From Candidatus Zhuqueibacterota bacterium 4484_87 (lineage in GTDB: Bacteria > Zhuqueibacterota > Zhuqueibacteria > Thermofontimicrobiales > Thermofontimicrobiaceae), in the NCBI GenBank assembly GCA_002085355.1, contig NATN01000142.1, forward strand, positions 1 through 7,193: 7,193 nt of DNA, given 5' to 3'. A model generated the notes under the pieces. The model worked only from the letters and a program-made list of their open reading frames with translations, was not told the origin of the DNA and did no database searches. Shown piece by piece: positions 5,565 to 7,193 of the stretch. Position numbers and translations under genes: made by a program. How positions within the stretch are numbered: the first letter of the stretch is position 1; every line of letters begins with the position of its first letter.

Positions 5565-6254
5565 ATGGCAGCCACAAAAGATTTAAAAGAAAGAAGGAAA
5601 TACCCGCGTTTTTACCCGGATGCGGATAATCAGCCCAAGGTAGTTTTTTTTCTGGAAAACGGTCAGCAATTTTCAGTTGATGTAGTCAATATTAGCCGCG
5701 GCGGCATGTTGGCTTCCACGCCGGACATGGACTATTTTCTGGAAATGGATCACCAAAAAATTAAAATTATCGAAATTATTCCACCTAATCGAAAGCCGTT
5801 TCGCTGCGCCGGCAAAATTCTCCGCATTCATCCGATTCTTGAAGACCGCGCCTGCTATTGCGCCGTGGAATTCCGAAAAATTGACTCAAAATTAGCAGAA
5901 TCAGTAGTTCTATCCAGCCCGCCAAAAACTCGGACAAAGCGAGAAGAAAAAAACACTGACTGGGAAGCTGAAATCTGGAATCGTGTCCTGGCAGCAGAAA
6001 ATTATTTGAAAGCCCCCAACGCAGGAGAAGCGCAGCAGCGAATTTACGAATCATTCGCTGATATCACGGATTCTCTCTCTCTCGAAGATCGTTGGTGGTT
6101 TTTCGAACTTTTGGATGAAATAAAAATAAAGCAACCAGAGATACCGGAAGAGCTAAAAAAAGACTTTCTCTCATTGTGTGAGTTAGCTTTCCAAAAAAGA
6201 AAAGCAACAAAAAAATCAGCGAAAATGAAAATTATTCATAGAAAGAGCGAATAA
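5565..6254 (+). CDS. PilZ-domain protein with extra helical C-terminal region
   Basis: This 229-residue protein is probably cytoplasmic, having no signal peptide or membrane segment. The N-terminal half is a PilZ domain (about 8-112): RKYPR (11-15) supplies the RxxxR motif and NISRGG (42-47) the [D/N]xSxxG motif, both used by PilZ domains to bind cyclic di-GMP, so binding is likely. A charged linker (about 118-132) leads to a helical region (about 132-205) rich in W, E and L, including EDRWWFFELLDEI, which I do not recognise. A Lys/Arg-rich tail ends the protein. The ATG lies 10 nt after the radical SAM stop, with only a poor ribosome site, fitting translational re-initiation in one operon. 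Its place next to a glycosyltransferase suggests cyclic di-GMP control of glycan synthesis, by inference; a partner enzyme is not shown by the sequence. Confidence 0.85.
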   Translation: MAATKDLKERRKYPRFYPDADNQPKVVFFLENGQQFSVDVVNISRGGMLASTPDMDYFLEMDHQKIKIIEIIPPNRKPFRCAGKILRIHPILEDRACYCAVEFRKIDSKLAESVVLSSPPKTRTKREEKNTDWEAEIWNRVLAAENYLKAPNAGEAQQRIYESFADITDSLSLEDRWWFFELLDEIKIKQPEIPEELKKDFLSLCELAFQKRKATKKSAKMKIIHRKSE

Positions 6255-6275
6255 CTAAACTTGGCACTTATCATC

Positions 6276-6290
6276 GGGCATTAGATGCCT
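6276..6290. repeat. Small hairpin between the PilZ gene and uvrA
   Basis: GGCAT (6277-6281) and ATGCC (6285-6289) form a perfect 5-bp stem around a 3-nt TAG loop, with a possible G-T pair outside. Shape and loop size match the hairpins at 1186-1463. No T-run follows directly (TTCTCTTG), so terminator function is doubtful. Confidence 0.45.
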
Positions 6291-6332
6291 TCTCTTGAAA
6301 ATAGCCTACAAATCCGAAACTCTGAATAGAAA

Positions 6333-7193
6333 ATGACCGAAAGAAAATCTATTTTCATAAAAGGTGCGCGGGAGCATAATCTCAAAAACATTGATATTGA
6401 AATTCCGCGAGATAAATTGATTGTAATCACCGGGCTTTCCGGATCGGGGAAGTCGTCACTGGCATTCGATACAATTTATGCCGAAGGGCAGCGGCGCTAC
6501 GTGGAATCGCTCTCTGCTTACGCACGGCAATTTTTAGGCTTGATGGAAAAACCGGACGTGGATTACATTGAAGGACTGTCCCCGGCGATTTCCATTGAGC
6601 AGCGATCAGCAAGCAAAAATCCGCGTTCCACAGTAGGGACAGTGACCGAAATTTATGATTACCTGCGTTTGCTTTTCGCCCGCATCGGCAAACCGCACTG
6701 TTACAATTGCGGCAAACCGATTCAACGCCAAACAGTACAGCAAATCGTGGATCAAGTGATGAAGTTGCCCGCCGAGACGAGAATTAACATTCTCGCTCCG
6801 GTTGTGCGCGGAAGGAAAGGCGAATACCGTGAAATTTTCGAAGAAGCGCGCAAAGACGGATTTGTGCGCGTGCGAGTTGACGGACAGATGCGGGAACTGG
6901 AAGAAGATATTCAACTGGAAAAATATAAAAAACACGACATCGAAATTGTCGTGGATCGGCTCATCATCCAGCCGGACATTAGAGGTCGTCTCACGGAATC
7001 TGTCGAAACTGCATTGCAACTGGCGTCAGGAATTGTCTTGATTCATATTTTGGACGGCGAAGATCTGTTTTTCAGCGAGCACTTCGCCTGCATTGACTGC
7101 GGCATTTCGTACGAGGAGCTGGCGCCGCGGATGTTTTCTTTCAACAGCCCTTACGGTGCCTGCCCTACCTGCAACGGCCTGGGTTCGACCATG
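6333..7193 (+). CDS. uvrA: UvrA, excinuclease ABC subunit A, N-terminal 287 residues (partial)
   Basis: UvrA is the damage-sensing ATPase of nucleotide excision repair; as a dimer it loads UvrB at DNA lesions in the cytoplasm. The frame is still open at the right edge; full-length relatives have about 940 residues, so roughly the first third is present. The N-terminus IKGAREHNLKNIDIEIPRD (9-27) is characteristic, followed by the first Walker A motif GLSGSGKS (34-41), the conserved segment YVESLSAYARQFL (56-68) and SPAISIEQ (83-90). A CxxC pair lies at 123/126. The first zinc module is complete, with C253, C256, C277 and C280, ending in FSFNSPYGACPTCNGLG. The ATG at 6333 is the first start after an in-frame TAG (6327-6329). 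No Shine-Dalgarno sequence is seen. The gene begins 78 bases after the PilZ gene on the same strand; co-transcription is possible, but a functional link is unlikely. Confidence 0.97.
   Translation, partial: MTERKSIFIKGAREHNLKNIDIEIPRDKLIVITGLSGSGKSSLAFDTIYAEGQRRYVESLSAYARQFLGLMEKPDVDYIEGLSPAISIEQRSASKNPRSTVGTVTEIYDYLRLLFARIGKPHCYNCGKPIQRQTVQQIVDQVMKLPAETRINILAPVVRGRKGEYREIFEEARKDGFVRVRVDGQMRELEEDIQLEKYKKHDIEIVVDRLIIQPDIRGRLTESVETALQLASGIVLIHILDGEDLFFSEHFACIDCGISYEELAPRMFSFNSPYGACPTCNGLGSTM

Noticed and set aside
6427..7041. Open frames on both strands inside 6427-7041
   Set aside because: They lie within the well-conserved uvrA reading frame and show no family resemblance.

Overview
The window comes from a Gram-negative bacterium with AT-rich intergenic DNA. 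A Wzi-like outer-membrane barrel protein shows the outer membrane directly. Some starts lack a Shine-Dalgarno (SD) sequence, and the spacers carry degenerate dispersed repeats. This would fit a member of the Bacteroidota/Calditrichota (FCB) type, but that placement is inference and I cannot name a genus. All recognised genes lie on the + strand.

Layout. (1) Positions 1-961 hold the 3' part of a capsule-assembly Wzi-family outer-membrane protein, cut by the left edge. (2) Positions 962-1676 are non-coding and hold a striking array of about eight small hairpins (core 1186-1463), then one copy of a dispersed repeat, here called family A. (3) Positions 1677-2816 encode a membrane-anchored family-2 glycosyltransferase (GT-A). 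(4) Positions 2817-3314 are non-coding and repeat-rich: an inverted second copy of family A, then an inverted pair of another repeat (family B) around a bulged 48-nt hairpin. (5) Positions 3315-4514 encode a second glycosyltransferase (GT-B), a clear paralogue of GT-A. (6) Positions 4511-5554 encode a radical SAM protein with a SPASM/Twitch-like cysteine-rich C-terminus, overlapping GT-B by 4 nt. (7) Positions 5565-6254 encode a PilZ-domain protein with an extra helical C-terminal region. (8) From 6333 to the right edge is the first 287 codons of uvrA, still open.

How the genes may work together. GT-B, the radical SAM protein and the PilZ protein look like one transcription unit (4-nt overlap, then a 10-nt gap). 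The parts suggest an envelope-glycan or glycolipid module: membrane glycosyltransferases, a radical SAM enzyme with unknown substrate, and a PilZ protein that could sense cyclic di-GMP. GT-A and the Wzi-like surface protein lie just upstream and may belong to the same pathway. This functional link is inference from neighbourhood. uvrA is a nucleotide-excision-repair gene with no evident link to the module.

The least explained parts are the two intergenic regions, with the paired-hairpin array and nested inverted repeats, and the glycosyltransferase/radical SAM/PilZ combination.
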